A stretch of DNA of 49,873 bases from Thermococcus sp. JdFR-02 (GTDB lineage Archaea; Methanobacteriota_B; Thermococci; Thermococcales; Thermococcaceae), in the NCBI GenBank assembly GCA_002009975.1, contig MTLP01000017.1:1-49873 (forward strand). Direction: 5' to 3'. The stretch's first letter is position 1, and each line of letters starts with the position of its first letter. Below, piece after piece: positions 19,700 to 29,123 of this stretch. Under the pieces are notes generated by a model. The model made no database searches. It saw only the letters and a program-made list of their open reading frames with translations, and was not told the DNA's origin. The position numbers and the translations under genes are program-made.

Positions 19700-19742
19700 A
19701 ATGTTCCAAATTTAAAAAATTTTGTTCTAAAAATGGAACATT
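19700..19742 (-). promoter_or_regulatory. rib operon promoter with TGTTCCA repeats around the TATA box
   Basis: AATGTTCCA (19700-19708) and TGGAACATT (19734-19742) are a perfect 9-base inverted repeat. A third related half-site TTGTTCTA lies between them near 19722. The minus-strand TATA (TTTTTTAAATTT, about 19708-19719) is enclosed, about 34 bases before the ribD ATG. A repressor bound here would block TBP. Archaeal RbkR is a known regulator of riboflavin genes and a candidate; I cannot confirm its motif. No FMN riboswitch is seen. Confidence 0.5.
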
Positions 19743-19763
19743 TTTAAGATAAAATAAAAGCAG

Positions 19764-20594
19764 TTAACCCTTAATAATCTCCAAACTAACATCAAAGTTT
19801 TTAACAGAATGAGTTAACGCTCCAAGGCTTATTACGTCAATATCAAGCTTAGCATAGCTTTGAATGTTCTCCTCAGTTATGCCGCCACTCACCTCAATTT
19901 TCACTTTCTCTCTTAGACCTTCTCTTTTTAGAGCTTCAAGCGTTTCTCTTATCTGTTCTGGCGTCATGTTATCGAGCATTATAACGTCAGCGCCGAGCTT
20001 AGCGGCTTTTATGGCATCTTCTAAGCTCTCAACTTCAACCTCAACAACTTTATAGATGCTGAATTCCTTTGCCCTCTTAATTGCATCTTCAAGAGGTACT
20101 AAAGCTAAGTGATTGTCCTTGATTAAAATCGCATCGCTTAAGGAAAATCTATGCATTTCACCACAACCTAAAAGGATTGCTTTCTTGTCAAGGGGCTTTA
20201 GAAGTGTTTTCCTCGTTCCTGCTACCCTCACTTTTGGATTAACGCTTTTAACTTTCTCGACTAATTTCCTTGTTTGCGTTGCTATTCCGCTCATTCTACC
20301 AATTATATTTAAAGCCGTTCTTTCAACAAGCAAAATCTTTCTAGCGTTTCCTTCAAGTTTCATCAAAATTTGCTCTTTCTCAACTTTTTCGCCATCTTTA
20401 ACTTTCTGCTTAACTTTAACATCAAAGTGCTCAAAGAGAAGCCTAGCTTCCTCTAAACCCGCTATTACTCCACTCTGCTTTGCAATTATGATTGCTTTAG
20501 CGTTTAAATCTTCCGGGATTACGGCTTCACTTGTTACATCGCCAAAAGGAGCGTCTTCTTCCAAAAAGCGAAGGAGATAAGAGAGAGAAATCAT
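19764..20594 (-). CDS. nadC: nicotinate-nucleotide pyrophosphorylase (quinolinate PRTase)
   Basis: Converts quinolinate plus PRPP to NaMN, the third enzyme of the aspartate route to NAD. The 276-residue protein has EDAPFGDVTSEA near the N-terminus, AGTRKTLLKPLDK in the middle, KDNHL, and the barrel end EVSGGI. A GGAGGTG box precedes it. It lies 13 bases downstream of the ATPase gene rather than directly behind nadA. Confidence 0.96.
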   Translation of the reverse strand: MISLSYLLRFLEEDAPFGDVTSEAVIPEDLNAKAIIIAKQSGVIAGLEEARLLFEHFDVKVKQKVKDGEKVEKEQILMKLEGNARKILLVERTALNIIGRMSGIATQTRKLVEKVKSVNPKVRVAGTRKTLLKPLDKKAILLGCGEMHRFSLSDAILIKDNHLALVPLEDAIKRAKEFSIYKVVEVEVESLEDAIKAAKLGADVIMLDNMTPEQIRETLEALKREGLREKVKIEVSGGITEENIQSYAKLDIDVISLGALTHSVKNFDVSLEIIKG

Positions 20595-20607
20595 TTTTAT
20601 TCACCTC

Positions 20608-21933
20608 CTAAACATTCAAACAGGCTAAAAATATTGGCGCTGGAACCATTAGAGGATTAGCAGAGTACTGGTTTTTAGATAACGTAACAACATTCTTTAT
20701 CTTTCCAACCTTAACCTTTGAAGGATTTGCTCTCCTCTTCCATTTAACTTCAAAACCAAGCATATTCTCTTTTACAACAACATCTATTTCAGTTCCGTTT
20801 TTCCAATATCCAATCTCATGTTTCCTTGCTAAATGCGAAGCAACAACACTTTCAACTATCTTGGCTTTTTCCGGTTCCTCAATTAAGCACCATCTTGAGA
20901 ACATTTTATAAAAAAGGGGATCTATAAAGTGAATTTTCTTTTCCTTTCTAAATAATATCTCCCCATTGTTCGGATTAAGATACGGGAGAACTTTGAGAAT
21001 GAACATTTTTTCAAGCAAGTCTATATAATAAAACACTGTTTTATGTGAACCAACTTCAATCTCTTTAGCTATTGTATGCCAGCTGAGTGGAGAAGGAATC
21101 TTTTTAAGGAGTGCTTTAATTATTCTTCTTGCAGTGCTTTCATTCTTATAAAGTCTCGCTAAATCGCCTCTAATCCAGCTTAAGTAAGTTTCATAAACTT
21201 CTCCCTTTACAAAACCATTTTCCAAGATTGATTTAACTGCCAGTGGAAAACCTCCACTCCTCAAATACATCTCAAATAGTTTGTATATCTCATCACTCCA
21301 AGGCATTAACTTAAAACACTTCTCTCTTATCTCTTTGTCATTGAGTTCTTTTAATGGTTCGATTTTATTGTAAAGTTCTTCATCGGCGACTTTAATGAAT
21401 TCTCTGAAGCTTAGAGGATACATAGTAAAGTCTTTTCCTCTTCCCCTTCTTCCGGGAAACGTTTCGACTTCTCCTTTTACATGCATACTCAACGAACCCG
21501 TTAAAACTAAAACATCATTTCTTGTTTTTCCCATGTCAATATAGAGTTTTATAGCCCTGAACCAATCCTTTGGAAATGTTATCTCATCTAAAAAGATATA
21601 TGAACTTTCAATTCCTTCTATTTTCCTAAATTCGAAGTACTCTTCCAACGCTTCCATAAGCTCTTTGTAGTCACCTAAATAATCACACCTCAAGTAGAAG
21701 ATTGCTTTTGGATCTACACCCTTCTCAAGAAGCGAGTTAATTAGTAGCTTTATAAGTGTCGTTTTTCCAACCTGTCTTGGCCCAAAGACAAAGTGGAGGG
21801 AAAAGGGTTTCAAGCTTATCTGTTCGGCTAATTTGGGAATCCATTTTACCTTGCTTTCATTCCATTTTCTGAAGTCTTCATCTTCAGCTATGTGCTCCTT
21901 CCCCTTCCACCATGGATTAAATGTCTCGATCAT
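20608..21933 (-). CDS. archaeal AAA ATPase with DUF4143-type C-terminus
   Basis: P-loop ATPase of the archaeal AAA_14/DUF4143 group (441 residues). Walker A is GPRQVGKTT (about 51-59), and a Walker B-like YIFLDE is followed by a TGS sensor region. The C-terminal nuclease-like domain contains EIDVVV...GFEVKW, a D-ExK pattern. The biological role of the family is not settled. I chose the ATG at 21933: the longer frame from 21957 would run through the palindrome at 21934-21954, and a TATA box at 21957-21965 predicts a leaderless message beginning near 21935. It splits nadA from nadC, which suggests insertion into an ancestral nad operon. Confidence 0.8.
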   Translation of the reverse strand: MIETFNPWWKGKEHIAEDEDFRKWNESKVKWIPKLAEQISLKPFSLHFVFGPRQVGKTTLIKLLINSLLEKGVDPKAIFYLRCDYLGDYKELMEALEEYFEFRKIEGIESSYIFLDEITFPKDWFRAIKLYIDMGKTRNDVLVLTGSLSMHVKGEVETFPGRRGRGKDFTMYPLSFREFIKVADEELYNKIEPLKELNDKEIREKCFKLMPWSDEIYKLFEMYLRSGGFPLAVKSILENGFVKGEVYETYLSWIRGDLARLYKNESTARRIIKALLKKIPSPLSWHTIAKEIEVGSHKTVFYYIDLLEKMFILKVLPYLNPNNGEILFRKEKKIHFIDPLFYKMFSRWCLIEEPEKAKIVESVVASHLARKHEIGYWKNGTEIDVVVKENMLGFEVKWKRRANPSKVKVGKIKNVVTLSKNQYSANPLMVPAPIFLACLNV

Positions 21934-21954
21934 ATTGGTAATTATATTACCAAT
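21934..21954. promoter_or_regulatory. palindrome A at the ATPase start
   Basis: ATTGGTAAT-TAT-ATTACCAAT, a perfect dyad that abuts the chosen ATG of the ATPase gene and covers the predicted transcript start. Its twin lies 34 bases away on the other side of the TATA box. Confidence 0.7.
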
Positions 21955-21967
21955 CATTTAAAAAGAT

Positions 21968-21988
21968 ATTGGTAATGAGATTACCAAT
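21968..21988. promoter_or_regulatory. palindrome B upstream of the ATPase TATA box
   Basis: ATTGGTAAT-GAG-ATTACCAAT, identical arms to palindrome A with a different 3-base spacer. It starts just after the nadA stop. The TATA-like CTTTTTAAA (minus strand, 21957-21965) lies between the two copies. Confidence 0.7.
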
Positions 21989-21991
21989 TGA

Positions 21992-22894
21992 TTAATCACT
22001 TAACTTAAGCATCCTCTCTATAGCTTTCCTCGCTCTTTCAGCTATGTCTTTTGGCACTTCAATTTCATATTTCTCGTCTCTTAAGGATTCATAGATATGC
22101 TTAAGCGTTATTGACTTCATTCCGATACAAAAAGCGTCTTCATTAGCAGGGTAGAATCTTTTATTTGGATAGAGCTTCTTTAGACGATAAACCATCTCCT
22201 TTTCCGTAAAGACAACCCATTCATCATAGAGACAAGCGTTTCTAACCATTCCTCCAGTTGAGACTATTAAATCGGCTTTTTCTTGAACTTCTGGATTACA
22301 TTCTGGGTGAACCATTAGTTTAGCCTTTGGATAGACAGTCATTGCTCTTTCTACGTCTTCAATTGTGAACTTTTTGTGAACATAACAGTGTCCTCCTTCT
22401 GGAATTGGAATAATCTTTTTGTTAGTTCTCTCTGCTACATAGTAGGCTAAATTATTGTCAGGTCCAAAGATGATTTCATCTGCATCAAGCTTTTGAACAA
22501 TTTTAACAGCATTTGCCGATGTAACAGTTACGTCAGCGTAGGCTTTTGTTTCTGCTGTTGTATTGACGTAAAGAACCACTGAAGCCTCTGGATACCTTCT
22601 CTTAGCCTCTAAGATATGCTCTATTTTAAGCATGTTAGCCATTACACATGTTGCCCTCTTGCTGGGTAGGAGAACTTTCTTTTGGGGATTTAGGATTTTG
22701 GCTGTTTCTGCCATAAAATCAACACCTGCAAAAACAATGATATCTGCATCTATTCTTTGGGATTTTCTAGCTAACTCTAGGCTATCCCCAACAAAATCCG
22801 CTATATCTTGGATCTCAGGCAATTGGTAGTTATGTGCTAAAATTATAGCGTTTTTCTCCTCCTTAAGCTTTAAAATTTCATCAACCAAATTCAC
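21992..22894 (-). CDS. nadA: quinolinate synthase
   Basis: Condenses iminoaspartate with dihydroxyacetone phosphate to quinolinate using a [4Fe-4S] cluster. The 300-residue protein has [19 protein letters not shown] near the N-terminus and three cluster cysteines in the expected segments ([25 protein letters not shown]). I chose the GTG at 22894: GGAGGT lies 7 bases upstream and GTGA overlaps the nadB stop. An earlier in-frame GTG at 22903 is part of the ribosome-binding site. Confidence 0.96.
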   Translation of the reverse strand: MNLVDEILKLKEEKNAIILAHNYQLPEIQDIADFVGDSLELARKSQRIDADIIVFAGVDFMAETAKILNPQKKVLLPSKRATCVMANMLKIEHILEAKRRYPEASVVLYVNTTAETKAYADVTVTSANAVKIVQKLDADEIIFGPDNNLAYYVAERTNKKIIPIPEGGHCYVHKKFTIEDVERAMTVYPKAKLMVHPECNPEVQEKADLIVSTGGMVRNACLYDEWVVFTEKEMVYRLKKLYPNKRFYPANEDAFCIGMKSITLKHIYESLRDEKYEIEVPKDIAERARKAIERMLKLSD

Positions 22895-24288
22895 AGTAAA
22901 CACCTCCCATCAAAAATGCTGAATCTTTCGAACTCTTTTTTCATAAAAGGATAATCTTCCCTATAATGAACACCCCTACTCTCTCTTCTTGCTAAAGCAC
23001 ACTCTAAGATACCTCTAACCAAAAGCTTAATTCTCTCATCAACTTCAATCCTCTCAATCTTTCTTAGTCCTTCTTTAAGTCCCTTCTCGCTCCTCACAAT
23101 TCCTGCATAGTTCCAGAGAATTTCTTTAACACTCTCAATATCACCGAGCTCTTGAGTGGTGTCTTTGATTTCTTTAACCTCTTTAACTCTTGGATTGTCT
23201 CTCACTATTGTTCTTGCAACCTCTAATCCACTAATTACGCATTCTAAAAGAGAATTACTCGCCAGTCTATTTGCCCCATGAAAGCCGTTATCAGCTGTTT
23301 CACCAATTGCGTAGAGATTCTCAACGTTAGTTCTATAATAAAGATCAACCCTCAAACCACCGATAGAATAATGGGCAATTGGAGTTACTGGAATTAGGTC
23401 TTTTTCTGGATTAATTCCCTCTTTGGTTAAAAACATGTAAATTTGTGGAAACTTTTCCTTAAAATCCTCAATTTTTGTTGCATCTAAGTAAACCTTCTTT
23501 CCTTTTTGTATTTGCCTGTAAATTGCCCTTGCAACAATATCTCTCGGTTCAAGCTCGTTGATGAACCTTTCTCCGTCCTCATTGATTAGTTTAGCTCCTG
23601 CTCCCCTTACGGCTTCGCTTATAAGCTTAACATCCTTACCAATAAAACCAGTTGGATGGAACTGTATAAATTCCAAATTACTCGCTAAAGCACCTTTCAT
23701 CAAAGCATCTCCTATTAAAATGCCTAAGTTTAAAGAAGAACCTGCTGTAAATTTATATAAAGCTGTATACCCTCCAGTTGCTAAGATAGTGGCATCAAAC
23801 TTTAAAAGTTCCCCATTAAGGAAAACACCGTAGCAGTTACCCTCCTCTATTGCTAGCGAAGAAGCAAAACCCTTTATGAATTGAACACCAAGCTCTTTAG
23901 CCCTTAAATAAAGAAGCTTTGTCATATGTTTTCCAGTTTCGTTTTTAATGGTGAAAATTCTCGGAAAGCTGTGTCCTCCTTCAATCTCATTTTCCTCAAA
24001 GTTTAAACCAAGAGAAAGCAAAAAATCATAAGCTTCACTGGATTTTGAAATCACATTCCACACAACTTCCTCATTGTTTAAATAGCGTCCAGCTTTAATC
24101 GTGTCTAAAACATGAGATCTTATTGAATCCCCTTCTAAAATTGGAAAAGCAATCCCAGCCTGAGCTAAATAAGAGTTCGTCTCTTTTATGCCTTTTCCAA
24201 TAAGAGTAACTTCAAAACCTTTCCTAGCTAAGGATATCGAAGCTGTTAATCCTGCTATCCCCTCTCCAATAATCCCAATTCTTGCCAT
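22891..24288 (-). CDS. nadB: L-aspartate oxidase
   Basis: FAD enzyme oxidising aspartate to iminoaspartate, the first step of the aspartate-to-NAD route. The 465-residue protein has the N-terminal FAD motif [14 protein letters not shown], the central [19 protein letters not shown] and [10 protein letters not shown] segments, and [13 protein letters not shown] near residue 345. It is the first gene of nadB-nadA, which are start-stop coupled. The promoter carries the palindrome at 24297-24312. Confidence 0.95.
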   Translation of the reverse strand: MARIGIIGEGIAGLTASISLARKGFEVTLIGKGIKETNSYLAQAGIAFPILEGDSIRSHVLDTIKAGRYLNNEEVVWNVISKSSEAYDFLLSLGLNFEENEIEGGHSFPRIFTIKNETGKHMTKLLYLRAKELGVQFIKGFASSLAIEEGNCYGVFLNGELLKFDATILATGGYTALYKFTAGSSLNLGILIGDALMKGALASNLEFIQFHPTGFIGKDVKLISEAVRGAGAKLINEDGERFINELEPRDIVARAIYRQIQKGKKVYLDATKIEDFKEKFPQIYMFLTKEGINPEKDLIPVTPIAHYSIGGLRVDLYYRTNVENLYAIGETADNGFHGANRLASNSLLECVISGLEVARTIVRDNPRVKEVKEIKDTTQELGDIESVKEILWNYAGIVRSEKGLKEGLRKIERIEVDERIKLLVRGILECALARRESRGVHYREDYPFMKKEFERFSIFDGRCLL

Positions 24289-24296
24289 GTGATTAC

Positions 24297-24312
24297 CCGA
24301 ACATTTGTTCGG
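24297..24312. promoter_or_regulatory. palindrome at the nadB transcript start
   Basis: CCGAAC-ATTT-GTTCGG, a perfect 6+6 dyad 9 bases before the nadB ATG. The minus-strand TATA-like GTTTTAAAAG (about 24319-24328) places the likely transcript start inside or next to it. This looks like a repressor site for NAD synthesis. It is G/C-richer than the other operators of the window and so stands out. Confidence 0.5.
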
Positions 24313-24334
24313 TAGCTAACTTTTAAAACTTTTG

Positions 24335-25663
24335 CTAAAAGTCAAAAGCCCAGCTTGGATATTTACCATTCAAACAAGCCAAGCACAAATCATTCAGCCC
24401 AACTGCTTTGACTAATCCCTCTAAGCTTAAATACCTTAAAGAATCAGCGCCAATTTCCTTAGCTATCTCACCAACACTCTTCCAAGAAGCAATAAGCTCA
24501 TACCTACTTGGAATGTCAATTCCCATGTAGCAGGGATACTTTATTGGGGGAGAAGCTATCCTTACATGAACCTCCCTTGCACCAGCTTTTCTAAGCATTG
24601 CAACTATTCTCTTCATAGTTGTTCCTCTAACAATTGAATCATCAATTAAAATGACTTTTTTGTCTCTAATGACCTCCTTAACAGGACTTAACTTTAACTG
24701 AACGCTTAAGTCCCTTAAAGCCTGTTGCGGCATTATGAAGGTTCTCCCAATATAACGGTTCTTTATTAAACCTTCTTCATAAGGAATTCCACTTTCAAGG
24801 GAATATCCTATTGCGCTAGCCCTTCCAGAATCAGGAACAGCTATAACTATGTCTCCTTTAACATCATCTTCCCTCGCTAACTGCTTCCCTAACTCCAATC
24901 TCACCTTGTAAACATTCCTTCCTTCAATAGTGCTATCAGGTCTTGCAAAGTAAATGTATTCAAAGACACAATGGGAATGCTTTTCTTTAGTCAAAACTTT
25001 GCTCTCTAACTCTTCATCGATTACAAAAACTTCTCCTGGTTTGACATCCCTTACTTCGAGGTCAAACATCTCCAAAGCTGAGCTCTCTGAGGCAAAATAA
25101 TAACCATCACCAAAACCAAAGGTCAAAGGTCTAAAGCCCAGAGGATCCCTGCCAACGACTATTTTCCCCTCAAAAAGCATGCTTACTGAATATGCCCCCT
25201 TAATCTCTCTAAAAACCTCTTTCATAGCTTCAAATTCATCTTTGTGCTCAAGATAGTGCCTTAGAAAAGATATTCCCAAGAGCTCGCTATCAATACTCGT
25301 TTTAAAATTATAAAATCGTCCATAATCCCCCCTTAAAAGGGAATAGTTGGTTAGAGTTCCATTATGAGCTAAAGAAAGCTTTAATCCTTTATACTCGACT
25401 TCCAAAGGCTGAACTTCATTTAAACCGCCAAAAGTTGAATACCTGACATGTCCTATAGCTAAATTTGAGCTCAGCTTATCCAGAACACTATTTTTAAAGA
25501 CTTCACTTACCAAGCCCAATCCTTTGTGCGTTTTTATAATTCCCTGCCAAACACTTATCCCTGTGCTCTCCTGACCCCTGTGCTGCAAAGCTAACAAAGC
25601 ATAATAGGCTTTTTTCTCAGCATTTTTTGTTTTTGCTGCAAATACGCCGCATTTTTCCCTCAA
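24335..25663 (-). CDS. purF: amidophosphoribosyltransferase
   Basis: First committed step of purine synthesis: PRPP plus glutamine to phosphoribosylamine. The 442-residue protein starts LREKCGVF, with the N-terminal nucleophile cysteine at residue 5 exposed by removal of a short propeptide. The PRPP loop is [13 protein letters not shown], and Cys residues near the C-terminus (CYMG, LCLAC) may bind an Fe-S cluster as in B. subtilis-type enzymes. I chose a TTG start because AGGTGAT lies 4 bases before it. An in-frame ATG at 25684 would start inside the promoter element and has no ribosome-binding site. Confidence 0.93.
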   Translation of the reverse strand: MREKCGVFAAKTKNAEKKAYYALLALQHRGQESTGISVWQGIIKTHKGLGLVSEVFKNSVLDKLSSNLAIGHVRYSTFGGLNEVQPLEVEYKGLKLSLAHNGTLTNYSLLRGDYGRFYNFKTSIDSELLGISFLRHYLEHKDEFEAMKEVFREIKGAYSVSMLFEGKIVVGRDPLGFRPLTFGFGDGYYFASESSALEMFDLEVRDVKPGEVFVIDEELESKVLTKEKHSHCVFEYIYFARPDSTIEGRNVYKVRLELGKQLAREDDVKGDIVIAVPDSGRASAIGYSLESGIPYEEGLIKNRYIGRTFIMPQQALRDLSVQLKLSPVKEVIRDKKVILIDDSIVRGTTMKRIVAMLRKAGAREVHVRIASPPIKYPCYMGIDIPSRYELIASWKSVGEIAKEIGADSLRYLSLEGLVKAVGLNDLCLACLNGKYPSWAFDF

Positions 25664-25689
25664 GCTTATCACCTGTTTTACCATTTTGA

Positions 25690-25725
25690 TGTTAAAAAAC
25701 AAAAATTTAGCAAAAATATTTAACA
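25690..25725 (-). promoter_or_regulatory. purine promoter element upstream of purF
   Basis: On the minus strand: TGTTAAAT, 20 bases with a TATA-like TGCTAAATTTTT, then TTTTAACA. The further-upstream half-site is degenerate (TTTAAGCT six bases away). It is back to back with the purC2 element at 25753-25803, so the purF/purC2 divergent region has two copies. Confidence 0.6.
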
Positions 25726-25752
25726 CTAAATAGCTTAAAAGCTTTACCATAT

Positions 25753-25803
25753 TATTGGCATGAAAATGTCAAAGTAAAGCTTAAAAGAGTATAAATTTTA
25801 ACA
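25753..25803 (+). promoter_or_regulatory. purine promoter element upstream of purC2
   Basis: TATTGGCA, 6 bases, TGTCAAAG, then 21 bases containing TAAAGCTTAAAA (BRE/TATA), then TTTTAACA. It ends 17 bases before the purC2 ATG. Confidence 0.7.
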
Positions 25804-25820
25804 ATTTTTTGGTGAAGACT

Positions 25821-26510
25821 ATGGAGATGTATGAAGGTAAGGCTAAGAAAATGATCCCATTGGATGAGGCAAAGCTCATCATGGAGTTCAAAGATGATGC
25901 GACAGCTTTTAACGGTGTTAAGAAGGCGCAGTTCAAAGGAAAAGGTGTTTACAACGCTCAAATTTCAGTGAAGTTGTTCAAACTTTTAGAGGAAAAGGGC
26001 ATCAGAACACACTTTATTGGCATAGCTGGAGAAAACAAGTTAATCGTTGAAAGACTCGAGATGTTTCCTTTAGAAGTTGTTGTGAGAAACATAGTTGCTG
26101 GCAGTTTAAAGAAAAGATTGCCCTTTAAGGAGGGTCATGAGTTAGAAGAACCAATAGTCGAGCTTTATTATAAAAATGATGCATTAGGAGACCCAATGAT
26201 AAACTACTATCACGCTAAGAGCTTGGGAGTTAGTGAAGAGGAGATAAAAGAAATGGAAAGAATTGCATTAAAGGTCAACGAGATTTTAAAAGAGTTCTTT
26301 AAAGAGAGGGGAATTCTATTAGTTGACTTTAAGCTTGAATTCGGCAAGAACTCTAAAGGCGAGATAGTCTTAGCCGATGAAATAAGCCCCGATACCTGTA
26401 GATTTTGGGACGCAGAGACAAAGAAGAGCTTGGACAAAGATGTCTTTAGGTTCGACAAGGGCGACTTAATTTCAGCCTATGAAGAGATCTATAGAAGAAT
26501 CAGCGAGTAG
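25821..26510 (+). CDS. purC: SAICAR synthetase, canonical copy (PurC2)
   Basis: Joins CAIR and aspartate with ATP to give SAICAR. The 229-residue protein has all the usual motifs: EGKAKK near the N-terminus, FKDDATAFNG, VRNIVAGSL, NDALGDP, DFKLEFG and DEISPDTCRFWD. Start ATG at 25821 follows TTGGTGA. It is divergent from purF, preceded by the purine promoter element, and convergent with purM. It is the better candidate for the true purine enzyme; the copy at 14299 is divergent. Confidence 0.96.
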   Translation: MEMYEGKAKKMIPLDEAKLIMEFKDDATAFNGVKKAQFKGKGVYNAQISVKLFKLLEEKGIRTHFIGIAGENKLIVERLEMFPLEVVVRNIVAGSLKKRLPFKEGHELEEPIVELYYKNDALGDPMINYYHAKSLGVSEEEIKEMERIALKVNEILKEFFKERGILLVDFKLEFGKNSKGEIVLADEISPDTCRFWDAETKKSLDKDVFRFDKGDLISAYEEIYRRISE

Positions 26511-26542
26511 CTTTCTTTTATTTTAAATTTTAAAAAATAAAG
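26511..26542. terminator. bidirectional AT-rich terminator between purC2 and purM
   Basis: TTTATTTT (26517-26524) and AAAATAAA (26534-26541) form an inverted repeat, giving a T-rich run for both convergent genes. Confidence 0.45.
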
Positions 26543-26545
26543 TGT

Positions 26546-27550
26546 CTAAAGTTCAATTCCATAATTCTTTACGACTATCTTTGGTTCTTTGATTATTTTT
26601 CCTATTTCATAACTTGGGAAGTGTCTGTTTAAGATCTGCAAAACCTCTTCCTTATCCTCTTGTGAAACCACAATGATAAATCCAATTCCCATGTTGAAGG
26701 TTTTGAACATCTCATCTAAAGGAACACCGTTTTCATAAATCAGCTTGAAAATTCCTTTAATCTCTGGCATCTCTAAAGAAAAACCGTAGTTTGTTATCCT
26801 TTTTAAATTTAGCAGTCCTCCACCCGTAATGTGAGCCATCCCCTTAACTTCAACGCTTTTTAAAAGATCCATAATTGGCTTTACATAAATCCTTGTTGGC
26901 TCAAGCAAGTGCTTCCAAAGTTTTTTGCCTTCAAATTCATAATCAAGACCATACTTTGGAATCAAGAGCTTTCTCGCGAGAGTTAGACCATTTGAATGAA
27001 TACCCGAACTTTCTACCCCAATAACAGCGTCTCCAGGCTTAACTTCCCCTCCAGTGATAACCTTGTCCTTATTTACGATTCCAATTGCTGTGCCGGCTAA
27101 ATCAAAAGGATCCACGAGTTCGGGCAAAATAGCAGTTTCTCCCCCAATAATGGCTATTTCGCTTTGCTTAGCTCCTTCATAGAGACCTTTGGCAATTCCA
27201 TCTAAAAGCTCTTTATTTGGCTCTTTTAGAGCTATGTAGTCAACCAAAGCTACTGGCTCAGCACCAACCACAATTAAATCGTTAACGTTCATTGCTATCA
27301 TGTCAATTCCAATGGTATCGTATTTTTTTACCATATCAGCAACCAGAACCTTTGTACCTACTCCATCTGTTGTCATTGCCAAATAAAACTCACCAAATTC
27401 AATCAAACCTGCATAATGACCTATATCTGTAGCAACTTGACCCAGTTTGTCCTTTCTAAACTCAAACGTTGCCTTTGCAAGTGAAATTAAGTTTCTTAAG
27501 GATTTTTCAGTCTTTTCAATATCCACACCAGCTTGAGCGTAAGTGAGCAT
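26546..27550 (-). CDS. purM: AIR synthetase (FGAM cyclo-ligase)
   Basis: ATP-dependent ring closure of FGAM to AIR, the branch-point compound used by PurE and ThiC. The 334-residue protein starts [11 protein letters not shown], the usual N-terminus, with GTKVLVA, the [17 protein letters not shown] core, IIGGETA and HITGGGLL motifs. The ATG at 27550 follows GGTGGTC; the longer upstream frame lacks a ribosome-binding site and crosses the promoter. It is divergent from purT. Confidence 0.96.
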   Translation of the reverse strand: MLTYAQAGVDIEKTEKSLRNLISLAKATFEFRKDKLGQVATDIGHYAGLIEFGEFYLAMTTDGVGTKVLVADMVKKYDTIGIDMIAMNVNDLIVVGAEPVALVDYIALKEPNKELLDGIAKGLYEGAKQSEIAIIGGETAILPELVDPFDLAGTAIGIVNKDKVITGGEVKPGDAVIGVESSGIHSNGLTLARKLLIPKYGLDYEFEGKKLWKHLLEPTRIYVKPIMDLLKSVEVKGMAHITGGGLLNLKRITNYGFSLEMPEIKGIFKLIYENGVPLDEMFKTFNMGIGFIIVVSQEDKEEVLQILNRHFPSYEIGKIIKEPKIVVKNYGIEL

Positions 27551-27590
27551 TTTGACCACCGAGAAGATGTAAGTGTGAGGATTTAAAAAG

Positions 27591-27640
27591 TTTATCATTT
27601 TTATGTTTAAAAACACTTAAATATGTTGCATATTTTAACA
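27591..27640. promoter_or_regulatory. purine promoter element in the purM/purT divergent region
   Basis: Read toward purT: GTTTATCA (from 27590), 6 bases, TGTTTAAA (27604-27611), 21 bases with AACACTTAAATATG (TATA-like), then TTTTAACA (27633-27640). For purM, on the other strand, a separate TATA-like CTTTTTAAATC lies near 27580-27590, next to the outer half-site, so one element probably serves both genes. Confidence 0.65.
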
Positions 27641-27669
27641 TTTCAATGTCAACCAATTGGGTGATGAAG

Positions 27670-28959
27670 ATGATTGGAATTAGAGATGAGTTAGGAACTC
27701 CTTTAACAGATTCTGCCGTTAAGATAATGCTCCTTGGAAGCGGTGAGCTTGGAAAAGAAATAACAATAGAGGCTCAAAGACTTGGAGTTGAGGTAATAGC
27801 GGTTGATAGATATCCCAATGCACCAGCCATGCAAGTTGCTCATAAAAGTTACATTGGAGATATGAAGGATAAGGACTTCTTATGGAGCATTGTTGAGAGG
27901 GAAAAACCCGATGCAATAATCCCAGAAATTGAGGCCATAAACTTAGATGCTCTTTTTGAGATTGAAAAGGAAGGTTATTTTGTTGTTCCAAATGCTAAAG
28001 CAACTTGGATTGCAATGCATAGAGAGAGAACGAGGGAGACCTTAGCAAAAGAAGCAAAGGTGCCAACATCAAGATACATGTATGCGACAACCTTAGACGA
28101 GCTTTATGATGCATGTGAAAAGATTGGCTATCCTTGTCATACAAAGGCTATAATGAGTTCAAGCGGAAAGGGTTCATACTTCGTTAAAGGACCTGAAGAT
28201 GTTCTAAAGGCTTGGGAGGAAGCTAAAAAGAAGGCAAGGGGAAGTGCTGACAAAATTATCGTCGAAGAGCACATAAATTTTGACATTGAGATTACAGAAT
28301 TAGCGGTTAGACACTTAGATGAGAATGGAAAGATAGTCACCACTTTTCCAAAGCCTGTTGGGCATTACCAAATCAAAGGAGATTACCACTCAAGCTGGCA
28401 GCCTGCTGAGATAAGTGAGAAAGCTGAGAGGAAAGTCTATGAAATTGCAAAGAAAATTACAGACGTTTTAGGTGGTCTTGGAATCTTTGGAGTTGAGATG
28501 TTCGTTAAAGGTGACAAAGTTTGGGCTAACGAGGTTTCTCCAAGACCTCACGATACCGGAATGGTAACCTTAGCATCATATCCAACAGGCTTTTCAGAGT
28601 TTGGACTTCATGTGAGGGCAGTTCTAGGACTTCCAATTCCGGCTATTGAAGAGAATGGCGTTAGAAAGTTCCCAATTTTAACTCCAGCAGCAACTCACGT
28701 AATCCTAGCTAATCAAGAGGGTTATGCTCCAAGATTTAAAGGATTATCCAAAGCATTAAGTGTTCCAAACACAACTGTCAGACTCTTTGGAAAACCAAGT
28801 GCTTACAAAGGAAGAAGGTTAGGAGTTGCATTAGCTTGGGATAAAGATGTGCAAGTTGCAAAGAGAAAAGCAGAGCAAGTTGCCCACATGATTGAGCTTA
28901 AAACAAGAAGTGGAGAGTGGCAGAGCCAAGAGTTTGTAAAGGAGAAGCATCTGATTTGA
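27670..28959 (+). CDS. purT: formate-dependent GAR transformylase
   Basis: ATP-grasp enzyme making FGAR from GAR, formate and ATP; a folate-free alternative to PurN. The 429-residue protein has the N-terminal MLLGSGELGKE motif, KAIMSSSGKGS nucleotide loop, and NEVSPRPHDTGMVT with metal ligands. The ATG at 27670 follows GGTGATGAAG; earlier in-frame codons lie in that box or lack one. The use of formate here and in PurP fits a folate-independent archaeal pathway. Confidence 0.97.
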   Translation: MIGIRDELGTPLTDSAVKIMLLGSGELGKEITIEAQRLGVEVIAVDRYPNAPAMQVAHKSYIGDMKDKDFLWSIVEREKPDAIIPEIEAINLDALFEIEKEGYFVVPNAKATWIAMHRERTRETLAKEAKVPTSRYMYATTLDELYDACEKIGYPCHTKAIMSSSGKGSYFVKGPEDVLKAWEEAKKKARGSADKIIVEEHINFDIEITELAVRHLDENGKIVTTFPKPVGHYQIKGDYHSSWQPAEISEKAERKVYEIAKKITDVLGGLGIFGVEMFVKGDKVWANEVSPRPHDTGMVTLASYPTGFSEFGLHVRAVLGLPIPAIEENGVRKFPILTPAATHVILANQEGYAPRFKGLSKALSVPNTTVRLFGKPSAYKGRRLGVALAWDKDVQVAKRKAEQVAHMIELKTRSGEWQSQEFVKEKHLI

Positions 28960-29123
28960 TCCTCTTATTTTATTCCCTAAACTAACATCAAGTTTAGTTA
29001 AGTACTGTTGTTTACTCTTCATTTTTTGATTACTCTCTTTTATAGTGTGCAAAATATGTATAGAAAATGTTTATAAATAAAACTTAGATTATTATACAAT
29101 AAATAACTAATGGAGGTGATAAT

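Noticed and set aside
20113-20580. A 155-codon plus-strand open frame opposite nadC
   Set aside because: The minus strand encodes an intact nadC with all motifs; the opposite frame is a shadow.
21934-21957. ATPase start at 21957
   Set aside because: The eight extra codons would encode the palindrome itself, there is no ribosome-binding site, and the TATA position predicts a transcript beginning near the second ATG.
25664-25750. N-terminally longer PurF
   Set aside because: The extra residues cross the promoter element and would add a non-family hydrophobic leader before the essential cysteine; the TTG with AGGTGAT fits better.
29034-29123. Possible RNA gene or riboswitch upstream of the DUF4855-like gene
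   Set aside because: AT-rich with a TATA box (GTTTATAAAT) and GGAGGTGAT only; no stable structure seen.
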